Under the pieces are notes generated by a model that saw only the letters and a list, made by a program, of their open reading frames with translations, had not been told where the DNA came from and made no database searches. From NCBI RefSeq assembly GCF_004919105.1, contig NZ_STGK01000003.1:186001-250000 (forward strand): DNA of 64,000 nt, given 5' to 3'. The translations under genes and the position numbers were made by a program. Source of the stretch: Nocardioides sp. GY 10113. Its GTDB lineage: Bacteria; Actinomycetota; Actinomycetes; Propionibacteriales; Nocardioidaceae. Position 1 is the stretch's first letter, and every line of letters starts with the position of its first letter. Of this stretch, positions 45,770-54,271 are shown in pieces.

Positions 45770-46177
45770 ATGAAGAAGTTGATCGTCGGCCTGCTCGCCG
45801 CCGCGATGATGACCCTCGGCCTGGTCGGCACCACGACCGGCACCGCCCACGCCTACTGCGGCTACCCGGCGGCGTGCCTGGACTCGAAGATTGCGGCCAA
45901 GGCGCCCAAGAAGGTGAAGGCGGGCAAGGCGTTCAAGATCAAGGCGAACGTGAAGATCAGGTACAGCACCACCAAGCCGCAGGGCAAGGTCGTCGTGAAC
46001 TGCAAGCCCGGCGGCATCCAGAAGACGATCGAGCTGGGCCGCTTCGGCAACGGCAACACCACGATCAAGCTGGCGAAGCCCGGCAAGTACAAGTGCGTCG
46101 CCACCTTCCGCGGTGTCGTCAACCAGCGCAACAGCTCGGACGACTTCACGGTCATTGTGAAGTCCAACAAGCGCTGA
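45770..46177 (+). CDS. Small secreted protein B
   Basis: 135 residues. Signal peptide MKKLIVGLLAAAMMTLGL with cleavage near AHA-Y at about 28, then a Lys-rich beta domain with four cysteines (Cys at CGYPAAC, VVNC and KYKC). It is paralogous to the protein at 43238. It precedes the second DUF4012 gene, repeating the module order. An Ig-like fold is plausible. Terminator hairpin at 46235. Confidence 0.8.
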   Translation: MKKLIVGLLAAAMMTLGLVGTTTGTAHAYCGYPAACLDSKIAAKAPKKVKAGKAFKIKANVKIRYSTTKPQGKVVVNCKPGGIQKTIELGRFGNGNTTIKLAKPGKYKCVATFRGVVNQRNSSDDFTVIVKSNKR

Positions 46178-46234
46178 ATCTCTCCGCGACGCGGATGAGC
46201 CCTGGGCGTCTCGCCGACGCCCGATAGAAGTGCC

Positions 46235-46270
46235 GCAGGGGGCCCCGAGGCAGTGCCCGGGGCCCTCTGC
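46235..46270 (+). terminator. Terminator after small secreted protein B
   Basis: GCAGGGGGCCCCG and CGGGGCCCTCTGC form a 13-bp stem with one G-U around a 10-base loop. It lies between secreted protein B and the DUF4012 B gene, so the latter probably needs its own promoter or read-through. Confidence 0.8.
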
Positions 46271-46344
46271 AGCGTCCTGAGTCGTGGGACCGGCCTCCGG
46301 TCGCCCGCGGCTCGCCTCGGGATAGAGATGAAGTGGTTGTACCC

Positions 46345-48096
46345 ATGCTGAGCCCCCGGCCGATCCGCCTGGCCGCCGTCGGCGCCGCCGTGGTCGCGCT
46401 CCTGCTCGCCGCCTGGTGCGCCTGGCAGGCGTGGCAGGTGCAGCGCGACCTGAACGACGCCGTCGCCGGCGCCCGCGCTCTCCAGTCGTCGCTCGACGCC
46501 GGGCAGACCGCGCGAACCGCCGCCGCCCTCGACGCAGTGCAGACGGCCAGCGGTCGCGCCGCCGAGCGGACCGCCGGTCCCACCTGGTCGCTGCTGACGC
46601 ACGTGCCCTGGTTCGGTGACGACGCCTCGGGCGTCCGGGTCACCAGCCGGGTCCTCGACGACCTGGCCCGCGACGGGATCGCGCCGCTGGTCGCCGTGGT
46701 CGACGACCTCGACCGGCTGCTGCCCGATGGCGGCGCGGTCGACGTCGATGCGGTCCGCGCCCTGCAGGAGCCGGTCGCCTCGGCCCGGGCTGCCCTGGCC
46801 GCGGCCCACGAGGACCTGCAGGCGCAGGACGCGTCGGGCTACGTCGCCCGCCTCCGCGACCAGTTCACCGACTTCCGCGACGAGGTCGCCCGCGCCGACC
46901 GCGCCGTGCGCGCCGCGGATACCGCGGCCGCTCTGCTGCCGGCGATGCTCGGCGGAGACGGCGACCGCAACTACCTGCTGGTCTTCCAGAACAACGCCGA
47001 GATCCGCGCCACCGGGGGACTGCCCGGTGCGGTCTCGGAGGTGCGCGCCGCCGACGGCACCCTCGGGATCACCCGCCACGTCACAGGCGCGTCCTTCGGC
47101 CGGACCGACCAGCCAGTGCTCGCCGAGACGAAGACCGAGCGGCAGTTGTACCAAGGCGTGCTGGGGCGCTACTTCCTCGACGCCAACATGACGCCCGACT
47201 TCCCCCGTGCGGCCGACCTGATGCGCGCCCGTTGGGCGCAGGAGTTCCCCGACGACGAGCTCGCCGGGGTACTGATGGTCGACGCGGTGACGCTCGCCTA
47301 TGTGCTCGATGCCACCGGGCCGATCACGGTCGACGGGGTCACCCTGACCGGCGACAACGCGGTGGACGAGCTGCTCAGCGGCACCTACCAGCGGCTCGAG
47401 GACCCGCGGCAGCAGGACGCCTTCTTCGCCGAGGTCGCGGCGGCGGCGTTCGAGCGCTTCGCCACCGGCACAATGAACCCGACCGGCGTGCTCCGCGCCC
47501 TGTCGCGGGCCGCCGACGAGCGTCGGGTCTACCTGCACTCCTTCGACGTCGACGAGCAGGCGCTACTGGCGGGGTCCGCCGTGGCCGGCGAGCTCGTCAC
47601 CGACCCGGGGGTGACCGCGCCCCAGGTCGACGTCACCCTCAACGACTCCACCGGCGCGAAGATGTCGTACTACCTGCGCTACGACGTCGACGTGGACGCG
47701 ACGTACTGCGCCGAGGGCGTGCAGGCGTTCGCCGCGAAGGCCCACCTGGAGTCCGTGGCCCCGCGCGACGCCGCGGACCTGCCCGCCTACATCACCGGTG
47801 GCGGCGTCTACGGCACCGAGCCGGGTCGCCAGCTGGTCACCGTGCGGATCTACGCGCCGGTCGACGGCGCGATCAGCGAGTTCGAGCTCAACGGCAAGAG
47901 GTTCGAGCCGTTGTACACCGACGAGAACGGCCGCCCCATCGCGATGGCCTACATCGAGCTCAAGCCCGGCCAGCGGGTGGACCTCGGCTGGCGGATGAAG
48001 GGCGGACCCGGCCAGGTCGACGACGCCGACCTCACGGTCACGCCGACCATCGAAGAGCAGGACAACGCCGTGACCGTCGAGAGCGCGTGCCGATGA
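46345..48096 (+). CDS. DUF4012 protein B
   Basis: 583 residues from ATG 46345; the frame is open to a GTG at 46333. One N-terminal helix (about 8-28), then TWSLLTHVPWFGDDASGVR and LVFQNNAEIRATGGLPGAV, as in the paralogue at 43667. The C-terminus ends VTVESACR. The same VESACR plus stop reappears 1.75 kb downstream at 49849. It lies directly before a BY-kinase gene. Confidence 0.86.
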   Translation: MLSPRPIRLAAVGAAVVALLLAAWCAWQAWQVQRDLNDAVAGARALQSSLDAGQTARTAAALDAVQTASGRAAERTAGPTWSLLTHVPWFGDDASGVRVTSRVLDDLARDGIAPLVAVVDDLDRLLPDGGAVDVDAVRALQEPVASARAALAAAHEDLQAQDASGYVARLRDQFTDFRDEVARADRAVRAADTAAALLPAMLGGDGDRNYLLVFQNNAEIRATGGLPGAVSEVRAADGTLGITRHVTGASFGRTDQPVLAETKTERQLYQGVLGRYFLDANMTPDFPRAADLMRARWAQEFPDDELAGVLMVDAVTLAYVLDATGPITVDGVTLTGDNAVDELLSGTYQRLEDPRQQDAFFAEVAAAAFERFATGTMNPTGVLRALSRAADERRVYLHSFDVDEQALLAGSAVAGELVTDPGVTAPQVDVTLNDSTGAKMSYYLRYDVDVDATYCAEGVQAFAAKAHLESVAPRDAADLPAYITGGGVYGTEPGRQLVTVRIYAPVDGAISEFELNGKRFEPLYTDENGRPIAMAYIELKPGQRVDLGWRMKGGPGQVDDADLTVTPTIEEQDNAVTVESACR

Positions 48097-48123
48097 CCAC
48101 CGCCGACTCGGGAGAGAAGTGAC

Positions 48124-49668
48124 ATGGAGCTTCGTGACTACCTGCTGATCGCGCGCCGCCGTTGGCTCAGCATCCTCGCGATCACCCTCGTTGTGGTGGC
48201 CGCCGCAGCCGGCGTGACCGCCGTACAGGCCCCGCTGTACGCGTCCGACGCGCGGATCTTCGTCTCGACCGCGCAGTCTGCGGACGGCGCGCTGCTGCAG
48301 GGCGGGCAGTTCGCCGCGCAGCGGGCCATGTCGTACGCCGACCTGGTCAGCAGCCAGGAGCTGGCGCAGCGCGTCGCTGCGGATCTGGGCCTGGACACCG
48401 ACCCCGCGGCCCTCGCCAACCAGGTCGGGGCCAAGGTCGTACTGGACACCGTGAACCTGGCGCTGACCGCGACCGACACCGACCCGGCGGAGGCGCAGCG
48501 GATCGCGCAGGCCTACGCCGAGCACCTCGCCGACCTGGTCCGCGAGCTGGAGACCCCGCCCGGCGCGACCGACGCGCCGATCAAGGCCACGATCGTCGAT
48601 GCTGCGTCGTACTCGGACGCTCCGGTATCGCCGAGCTGGCCGCGCAACCTCGGCCTCGGCCTGGTGGTCGGGCTGCTGCTCGGCGTCGGACTGGCGGTGC
48701 TGCGGCACGTGCTGGACACCCGGGTGCGGACGGTCGAGGACCTCCAGGCCGCGGTGGCGGCGCCCGTGCTCGGTGCTATCCCGTTCGACAACACGGCCGA
48801 GAAGGCGCCGCTGGTCACCGACCTGCCCTCGCACGCCCCGCGTGGCGAGGCCTACCGGGTGCTGCGCACCAACCTGCGGTTCGTCGACGTCGACGCCGAG
48901 GACAAGGTGTACGTCGTCTCCTCGGCCATCCCGGGCGAGGGCAAGACCTCGACCGCCGTCAACCTCGCGCTCAGCCTGGCGCAGGGCGGATCCCGGACGC
49001 TGCTGATCGAGTGCGACCTGCGTCGCCCCCGCGCCGCGAAGCGCCTGGGCATGGACGACGCGATCGGCGTGACGAGTGTGCTGATCGGCAAGGTCGGGTT
49101 CGAGGAGGCGCTCCAGCAGGGCGCCAACGGGCTGGGCCTGCTGGCCGCGGGCCCGACCCCGCCGAACCCGGCCGAGCTCATCCAGTCCCAGGCGATGGCG
49201 GAGCTGCTGGACCAGGCGCGGGCGGCCTTCGATGTGGTGATCGTCGACGCCCCGCCCCTCCTGCCGGTCACCGACGCCGCGCTGCTGGCAGCGAAGGCCG
49301 ACGGCGCGATCCTGGTGGTCAGCCACGGCATGGTGACCCGCGACCAGGTCGCGGGCGCGGTGGAGCGGCTGGCCCAGGTCGACGCGGCGCCGGTCGGCGT
49401 CGTGTTCAACAAGGTGCCGACCAAGGGCCGCGGCTATGGCTATGGCTATGGCTACGCCCCCGACGAGCCCCCCGAACCGCCGGTTGAGGGCGACCCGCTG
49501 GTTGAGCGCGACCCGCTGGTTGAGGTGCGAGGCGCGCTAGCGCCGAGCATCGAAACCAAGGCACCAACTGATCCGCCGGTTGAGGTGCGAGGGGTGCTAG
49601 CGCCGAGCCTCGAAACCACCGACCCGTCCGGACGGGAAGCCCTGGGCAACGCCCCGGCCTCGGCCTGA
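48124..49668 (+). CDS. Polysaccharide co-polymerase/BY-kinase A (Wzz-Wzc type) with repeat-filled tail
   Basis: 514 residues. Wzz domain with two helices (about 13-31 and 176-192). The kinase has Walker A near 268-276 (AIPGEGKTS), A' LLIECDLRRPR near 294-303 and Walker B VVIVDAPPLLPVTD. A Tyr cluster GYGYGYGYAP at 437-446 is the autophosphorylation site. The tail after 450 consists largely of two in-frame palindromic elements and partial copies. BY-kinases control chain length and export of exopolysaccharide. ATG 48124, 27 bases after DUF4012 B. Confidence 0.9.
   Translation: MELRDYLLIARRRWLSILAITLVVVAAAAGVTAVQAPLYASDARIFVSTAQSADGALLQGGQFAAQRAMSYADLVSSQELAQRVAADLGLDTDPAALANQVGAKVVLDTVNLALTATDTDPAEAQRIAQAYAEHLADLVRELETPPGATDAPIKATIVDAASYSDAPVSPSWPRNLGLGLVVGLLLGVGLAVLRHVLDTRVRTVEDLQAAVAAPVLGAIPFDNTAEKAPLVTDLPSHAPRGEAYRVLRTNLRFVDVDAEDKVYVVSSAIPGEGKTSTAVNLALSLAQGGSRTLLIECDLRRPRAAKRLGMDDAIGVTSVLIGKVGFEEALQQGANGLGLLAAGPTPPNPAELIQSQAMAELLDQARAAFDVVIVDAPPLLPVTDAALLAAKADGAILVVSHGMVTRDQVAGAVERLAQVDAAPVGVVFNKVPTKGRGYGYGYGYAPDEPPEPPVEGDPLVERDPLVEVRGALAPSIETKAPTDPPVEVRGVLAPSLETTDPSGREALGNAPASA
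49479..49617 (+). repeat. Palindromic element family C, two copies and partial units in the BY-kinase tail
   Basis: Complete copies lie at 49518-49557 and 49578-49617, each with GGTTGAGGTGCGAGG...CGCCGAGC(A/C)TCGAAACC. Partial CGGTTGAGGGCGA/GGTTGAGCGCGA units precede them. All are in frame and encode (V/L)VEVRGxLAPS(I/L)ET. Confidence 0.88.
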
Positions 49669-49848
49669 CGGCCCCAACGGTCACGGGCAGGTCAACTCTC
49701 GAAGGATCGCGACGGACCGCCGCGCGGACGATGCGACGGTGGAGCCCTGCTTTCCGGTGGGGCTGCCTGGCAACGGCGGGGTGAGGCATGCGCGGCGCCG
49801 TCGATCTGGCGGCGCCCCCACCGCGCGCAGAACGACGCCGCGGCGTCC

Positions 49849-49869
49849 GTCGAGAGTGCGTGCCGATGA
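49849..49869 (+). pseudogene. Vestigial 3' end of a third DUF4012 gene
   Basis: GTCGAGAGTGCGTGCCGATGA reads VESACR-stop and matches the end of DUF4012 B (48079-48096) at all but one base. Beyond it the spacer to the next BY-kinase start also resembles that after DUF4012 B. So the [DUF4012 - BY-kinase] unit was duplicated and the DUF4012 copy lost. Confidence 0.7.
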
Positions 49870-49895
49870 CGGCTGACGCTGGAAGTGGAGTAGGT

Positions 49896-51269
49896 ATGGA
49901 GTTACGGGACTATCTGCAGATCCTGAGGAAGCGCTGGCTCAGCATCCTCCTGGTGACGCTGCTGGTCGCGGGCGCTGCGGCCGGCGTCACCGCGCTACAG
50001 ACGCCGATCTACTCCTCGACCGCGCGGCTCTTCGTCTCGACCGCGGAGACGGACGATTCGGCGCTCTTCCAGGGCGGTCAGTACTCCGCCCAGCGCGTGA
50101 AGTCGTACGCCGACCTGGTAACCAGCCGTGAGTTGGCCAACCGCGTGATCGACGACCTGGGTCTCGACGTCGAGGCGGCCGACCTCAGTCAGGAGGTGTC
50201 GTCGGCGGTCGTGCTGGATACCGTCAATCTCACTCTCACCGTCACCAACACCGACCCGAGTGACGCTCAACGGATCGCCCAGTCGTACGCCGAGCAGCTG
50301 ACGGACCTCGTACGAGAGCTCGAGACGCCACTGGGGGAGAGGGTCCCTCCGATCAAGGCGACGATCGTCGATGCCGCCTCGTTCAGCGGTCTCCCGGTCT
50401 CGCCGAGCTGGCCCCGCAACATCGGCCTCGGCGTGGTGGTCGGCTTCCTGCTCGGCGTCGGCATCGCGGTGCTCCGCGAGACTCTCGACACCCGGGTGCG
50501 CACAGCGAGCGACGTGACCGACGTGATCGATGCCCCGATCCTCGGTTCGATCGGTTTCGACCCCGACGCAGACAAGGCCCCCCTCCTGACCGACATCGGC
50601 ACCCACTCGGCGAGGTCGGAGGCGTTCCGGGTGCTGCGCACCAACCTGCAGTTCGTCGACGTCGACGGGGCGAACAAGGTCTTCGTCGTCACGTCGTCCG
50701 TGCCGGAGGAGGGGAAGACGACCACAGCCGTCAACCTTGCAATGAGCATCGCTCAGGGCGGCGCCAAGGTGTTGTTGATCGAGTGTGACTTGCGCCGGCC
50801 GCGGGCGATCGTGCGGCTAGGGCTCGACGACGCTGTAGGCGTGACCAGTCTCCTGATCGGTCACGCCCTGCCGAACGACCCGGTTCAACTGCATGGCCCT
50901 AGCGGCCTGCACGTGCTCGCAGCGGGGCCGATCCCACCAAACCCTGCGGAACTGCTTCAGTCCAAGTCGATGGCGGATCTGATCGCGCTGGCACGGGAGA
51001 GTTACGACGTCGTTCTGATGGATGCTCCGCCACTCCTGCCGGTCACCGACGCGGCTCTGCTAGCGGCCAAGGCGGATGGCGCCCTCTTGGTTGTCGGCCA
51101 TGGAAGGTTAACTCGCGATCAGCTCTCTCACTCGGTGGAGCGTCTTGCTCAGGTCGAGGGTCAGCTTGTTGGGGTCGTGCTCAACAAGATGCCTGCAAGG
51201 TCGAAGGCGTACGGATACGGATACGGATACGCGCCGGACTCAGTTGACGGAAAGCGCGACAGGCCGTGA
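49896..51269 (+). CDS. Polysaccharide co-polymerase/BY-kinase B (Wzz-Wzc type)
   Basis: 457 residues, close paralogue of the 48124 gene. The N-terminal MELRDYLQILRKRWLSI mirrors it; the Wzz helices, Walker A (VPEEGKTTTA), CDLRRPR and VVLMDAPPLLPVTDA are intact. The Tyr cluster AYGYGYGYAP closes the kinase, without the palindromic tail of copy A. ATG 49896 with a GGAAGTGGAG site. The stop overlaps the next GT start (GTGA). Third-position GC is lower than in copy A. Confidence 0.9.
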   Translation: MELRDYLQILRKRWLSILLVTLLVAGAAAGVTALQTPIYSSTARLFVSTAETDDSALFQGGQYSAQRVKSYADLVTSRELANRVIDDLGLDVEAADLSQEVSSAVVLDTVNLTLTVTNTDPSDAQRIAQSYAEQLTDLVRELETPLGERVPPIKATIVDAASFSGLPVSPSWPRNIGLGVVVGFLLGVGIAVLRETLDTRVRTASDVTDVIDAPILGSIGFDPDADKAPLLTDIGTHSARSEAFRVLRTNLQFVDVDGANKVFVVTSSVPEEGKTTTAVNLAMSIAQGGAKVLLIECDLRRPRAIVRLGLDDAVGVTSLLIGHALPNDPVQLHGPSGLHVLAAGPIPPNPAELLQSKSMADLIALARESYDVVLMDAPPLLPVTDAALLAAKADGALLVVGHGRLTRDQLSHSVERLAQVEGQLVGVVLNKMPARSKAYGYGYGYAPDSVDGKRDRP

Positions 51270-52276
51270 AGATCCTTCACGTAACTGAGACGTACGCGAC
51301 CGGCGTTGCGCGGGCTCTCTCCGGAATTGTGACGGCAGCTCCTGAGCACGAGCACTTCCTCTTGTACGACGGCTGGGAGCGCCCAGCGATGGATGCGACC
51401 TTTGCCGGCGTCATGACCTTGCCGGCGGGCGGCCTGCGGCGAGTGAAAGCAGTTCGGCGTGCACTCGAGTCGACCGGTGCTGAGGTCGTTCACCTGCATT
51501 CCAGCTGGGCCGGTGTGTATGGGCGGGTGCGAAGACTGGACGCGCGAGTCCTGTACCAACCGCATTGCTTCGTTTTCGAAGATCTGGGCCGCCCTTACTT
51601 GCATCGAAAGTTCTATCGACTGGCTGAGCGCGTGCTTGGCCGCAACACAGACGTGATGGTGGCCGTCAGCGAGCGTGAGCGGGCTCTGGGGCAGGCAGTC
51701 GCGCCGCTAGCCACAACGGTGCTGGTTCCCAACCGCTCGGACCTTGCGCTGGTCGGCTCGCGACCGATCTCCGCGGCGCCTAGGCGGGCGGTTGTCATGT
51801 GCGGTGAGATCCGTTCCCAGAAGGACCCAACGTTCTTCGCCGCGGTCGCCCGGAGAGTACGGGCGGAGGGAGTGAACGCAGAGCTTGTGTGGGTCGGCGA
51901 TGGTGATCCTGGCCAGAGGAAGGCACTCGAGAGTTCGGGGGTAAGGGTCACGGGCTGGCTCGACGCTGATGGGTTGACCGAAGAGCTCGACGGCGCTGCG
52001 ATCTATCTTCACACCGCGCGTTATGAGGGTTTCCCACTGAGTGTGCTCGACGCCGCAGCTCGCCAGGTGCCACTGGTCGTCCGCACCGCTGCGGCTTATG
52101 ACGGGCTAGGCCTTGATAGCTTCGATACCGTTCCGGAGGCAGCGATGATGGTGCGAGAATATCTCGCGGGTTGTTCCACCGCTGCCCTTCGGAATCTTGA
52201 GCGTATTCGGACGCAATTTGACCCGGAGCTCGTTGCGCCTGCGGTCGCGAGGCTATACCGAGGTGAGAATGCCTAA
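51266..52276 (+). CDS. Glycosyltransferase, GT-B/GT4-like
   Basis: 336 residues. The first half starts KILHVTETYATGVARAL, and the second has GEIRSQKDPTFF, VWVGDGDPGQRKALE and YEGFPLSVLDAAARQVPLV, the GT4 donor-site pattern. It transfers a sugar to a growing glycan; donor unknown. GTG 51266 overlaps the BY-kinase stop, and 8 bases overlap the next gene. Codon use is less GC-rich than the flanks. Confidence 0.88.
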   Translation: MKILHVTETYATGVARALSGIVTAAPEHEHFLLYDGWERPAMDATFAGVMTLPAGGLRRVKAVRRALESTGAEVVHLHSSWAGVYGRVRRLDARVLYQPHCFVFEDLGRPYLHRKFYRLAERVLGRNTDVMVAVSERERALGQAVAPLATTVLVPNRSDLALVGSRPISAAPRRAVVMCGEIRSQKDPTFFAAVARRVRAEGVNAELVWVGDGDPGQRKALESSGVRVTGWLDADGLTEELDGAAIYLHTARYEGFPLSVLDAAARQVPLVVRTAAAYDGLGLDSFDTVPEAAMMVREYLAGCSTAALRNLERIRTQFDPELVAPAVARLYRGENA

Positions 52277-53354
52277 CCGGAGTGCGCGCGAGATGGCTGC
52301 GCAGAATCAGACGATGACCGGTGCTGGTTACGTTGTTGCCGCGGAGATTGCGGCTTGCGTCGTGGGCGTAGCGGCTGTCGCGATGCAGGGCAATCTTCCG
52401 GGGAACTTTGGTGACGACGACCTGAAGATCCAGCAGATTGCACAGGGGACCCTCGTGGTCAGCGACAAAGCTTTCGAAGCTGTCGCGTCCGTCTATAGTG
52501 CGGTGGGGCTGGCGGACCACGCCTTCCTTGCCGGATTGTTTTCCTTCGGATTGTTCTTCCTCGTTCAGCTCGCCATTATCCGTCCGCGCGAGCTCGCAAG
52601 AGCGCATGGATTCGTTCTTGCGCTTGTGGTCGGTTCAGTGGTGATTGGTGGGGTCTTCCTCGGCCAGTACACCAAGGAGATCGTGACGCTGTCGGTGGTC
52701 CTGGTGATCGGTCTGAGCCGGCGTCGAAGTATCAACGTCGAGATGGCGATACTGGCCGCCATGCTGACGATCAGCATCGGTGTCCGCCGGTACTGGTTGT
52801 TGGTGCTGGTGGTCTACCTCGCGTTCAGGTATCTCCATCGGCGAAGGGTGGCGCTTCGATGGCATCTCGTCCTGCCAATGGCCGTCTGGTCTGTGTTAGC
52901 CGTCGTGTTCCTGGTTAGGTTGGGCGGGCCGCTTGATATGTACCGGGCGCGGGCGAATTCCAGGGAGCACAGGCTTGGCACGAACACGATTATCGACCCA
53001 CTCTTCGGTGGGGACGGTCCGTTCGTGGGATTTCTTAATACCGTTGGTGCCGCCGTCGAGTTGGTGCTGCCGTGGTCACTGCTCACTGTCGGTGCGGTCT
53101 ACGCGGTGGTTGGCGCCCTGATCGCGCTTCTCTGGATGCAGTTCTTCTCCTGTTATCGGCGCTTCGTTCGGATGGGGACGCCGGACGTTGTTCAGGAGCG
53201 GATCTACTCTCTAGTGCCTGCCCTGCTGACGATCCAGGCATTGTTCGAACCGGATTACGGATCGTACGTGCGACACTTGACTCCGCTGCTGCCATTGATG
53301 GCGCTCGCGATGTTGAGGGTCGCTCTGATCGGAGAAGAGAGGGACGATCGATGA
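52269..53354 (+). CDS. Polytopic membrane protein, candidate polysaccharide polymerase (Wzy-like)
   Basis: 361 residues with about nine predicted helices. Basic loops RRRSINVEM and RYLHRRRVALRW separate helices. A larger extracytoplasmic loop with MYRARANSREHRLG lies in the second half, as in Wzy proteins. No sequence motif defines Wzy, so the call is based on topology and position between a GT and a sulfotransferase. ATG 52269 (GAGGTGAGA before it). ATGA overlap with the next gene. Confidence 0.62.
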   Translation: MPNRSAREMAAQNQTMTGAGYVVAAEIAACVVGVAAVAMQGNLPGNFGDDDLKIQQIAQGTLVVSDKAFEAVASVYSAVGLADHAFLAGLFSFGLFFLVQLAIIRPRELARAHGFVLALVVGSVVIGGVFLGQYTKEIVTLSVVLVIGLSRRRSINVEMAILAAMLTISIGVRRYWLLVLVVYLAFRYLHRRRVALRWHLVLPMAVWSVLAVVFLVRLGGPLDMYRARANSREHRLGTNTIIDPLFGGDGPFVGFLNTVGAAVELVLPWSLLTVGAVYAVVGALIALLWMQFFSCYRRFVRMGTPDVVQERIYSLVPALLTIQALFEPDYGSYVRHLTPLLPLMALAMLRVALIGEERDDR

Positions 53355-54271
53355 GCGATCTTCCATCGATATTGATCGCGGGCGCTGGACGCGCCGGTAC
53401 CACGGCGCTCGCCTCAGCGATGGCGCACCATCCCGATCTTCGGCTATCCACGCCGAAGGAACCGCACTACCTCGCTTTGCACGGTCAGTCGGCCTCGTTT
53501 AGTGGCCCTGGTGACGCAGCGACGATCAACCGGGAGGCTATTACTCATGAGTCTGGCTACCGAGCGCTGTTTTCTGACCTTGGGGCGGAAGAGTTGGGCG
53601 TGGATGCATCTGTTTCGACGCTCTATCATTTTGAGCGGTCAATTCCTGAGATCCGGCGCCTCCTTGATGACCCCCGGATCATCGTCATCCTTCGGGAACC
53701 GGTCGCCCGAGCGCGATCGGCGTACGACTACATGCGGAGCCGAGGATTCGAGACGTCCGCGAGCCTAACCGACGCCGTCGCACAGGAGGACCACCGCGTC
53801 GCGGCTGGTTGGCACCATCTGTGGCACTACACTCGAATGAGCAGGTATGCGGATGCTCTGGCAGCGTTTGCACGGGAATTTGGTCGCGATCGGATGCTCG
53901 TCCTGTTTCACGACGACCTCGAGGTGCGCTACGAGGTAACGATAGCTAGAGCCCTCAACTTCGCGGGCGTTTCGGACCTGCCGCGCGATGTGCTGGTCAA
54001 TACTCGGGTGAATTCTTCCGGTGTTCCCCGCAATTGGGCGGTGGCGGCTGTCCTCCGCGGCGTCGTCGGTACGCCGCGATTCCGCTCGCTGGCGAAGTCG
54101 GTGACCACGCTCGAGACGAGAGAACGATTGCGGCGATTGGCGCTGAGAAGGCCGGACGCTTCCGCTAACCAACCGGAGGACGAAGCGCTGTCGCGCCTTT
54201 TCGTGGACGACCTGGCGGCGTTGCGGGAGTTCTTGGTGGATGACGCAGAGGTTCCGAGGTGGCTGGCGTGA
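53351..54271 (+). CDS. PAPS-dependent sulfotransferase
   Basis: 306 residues. The 5'-phosphosulfate loop GAGRAGTTAL lies at 11-20, and the 3'-phosphate motif REPVARARSAYDYMRS at 115-130, both diagnostic of sulfotransferases. HHLWHYTRMSRYADAL follows as in carbohydrate sulfotransferases. It would add sulfate from PAPS to a hydroxyl of the glycan. ATG 53351 overlaps the previous stop; GTG of the next gene overlaps this one. Context with cysDN at 60130-62330 supports a sulfated product. Confidence 0.88.
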   Translation: MSDLPSILIAGAGRAGTTALASAMAHHPDLRLSTPKEPHYLALHGQSASFSGPGDAATINREAITHESGYRALFSDLGAEELGVDASVSTLYHFERSIPEIRRLLDDPRIIVILREPVARARSAYDYMRSRGFETSASLTDAVAQEDHRVAAGWHHLWHYTRMSRYADALAAFAREFGRDRMLVLFHDDLEVRYEVTIARALNFAGVSDLPRDVLVNTRVNSSGVPRNWAVAAVLRGVVGTPRFRSLAKSVTTLETRERLRRLALRRPDASANQPEDEALSRLFVDDLAALREFLVDDAEVPRWLA

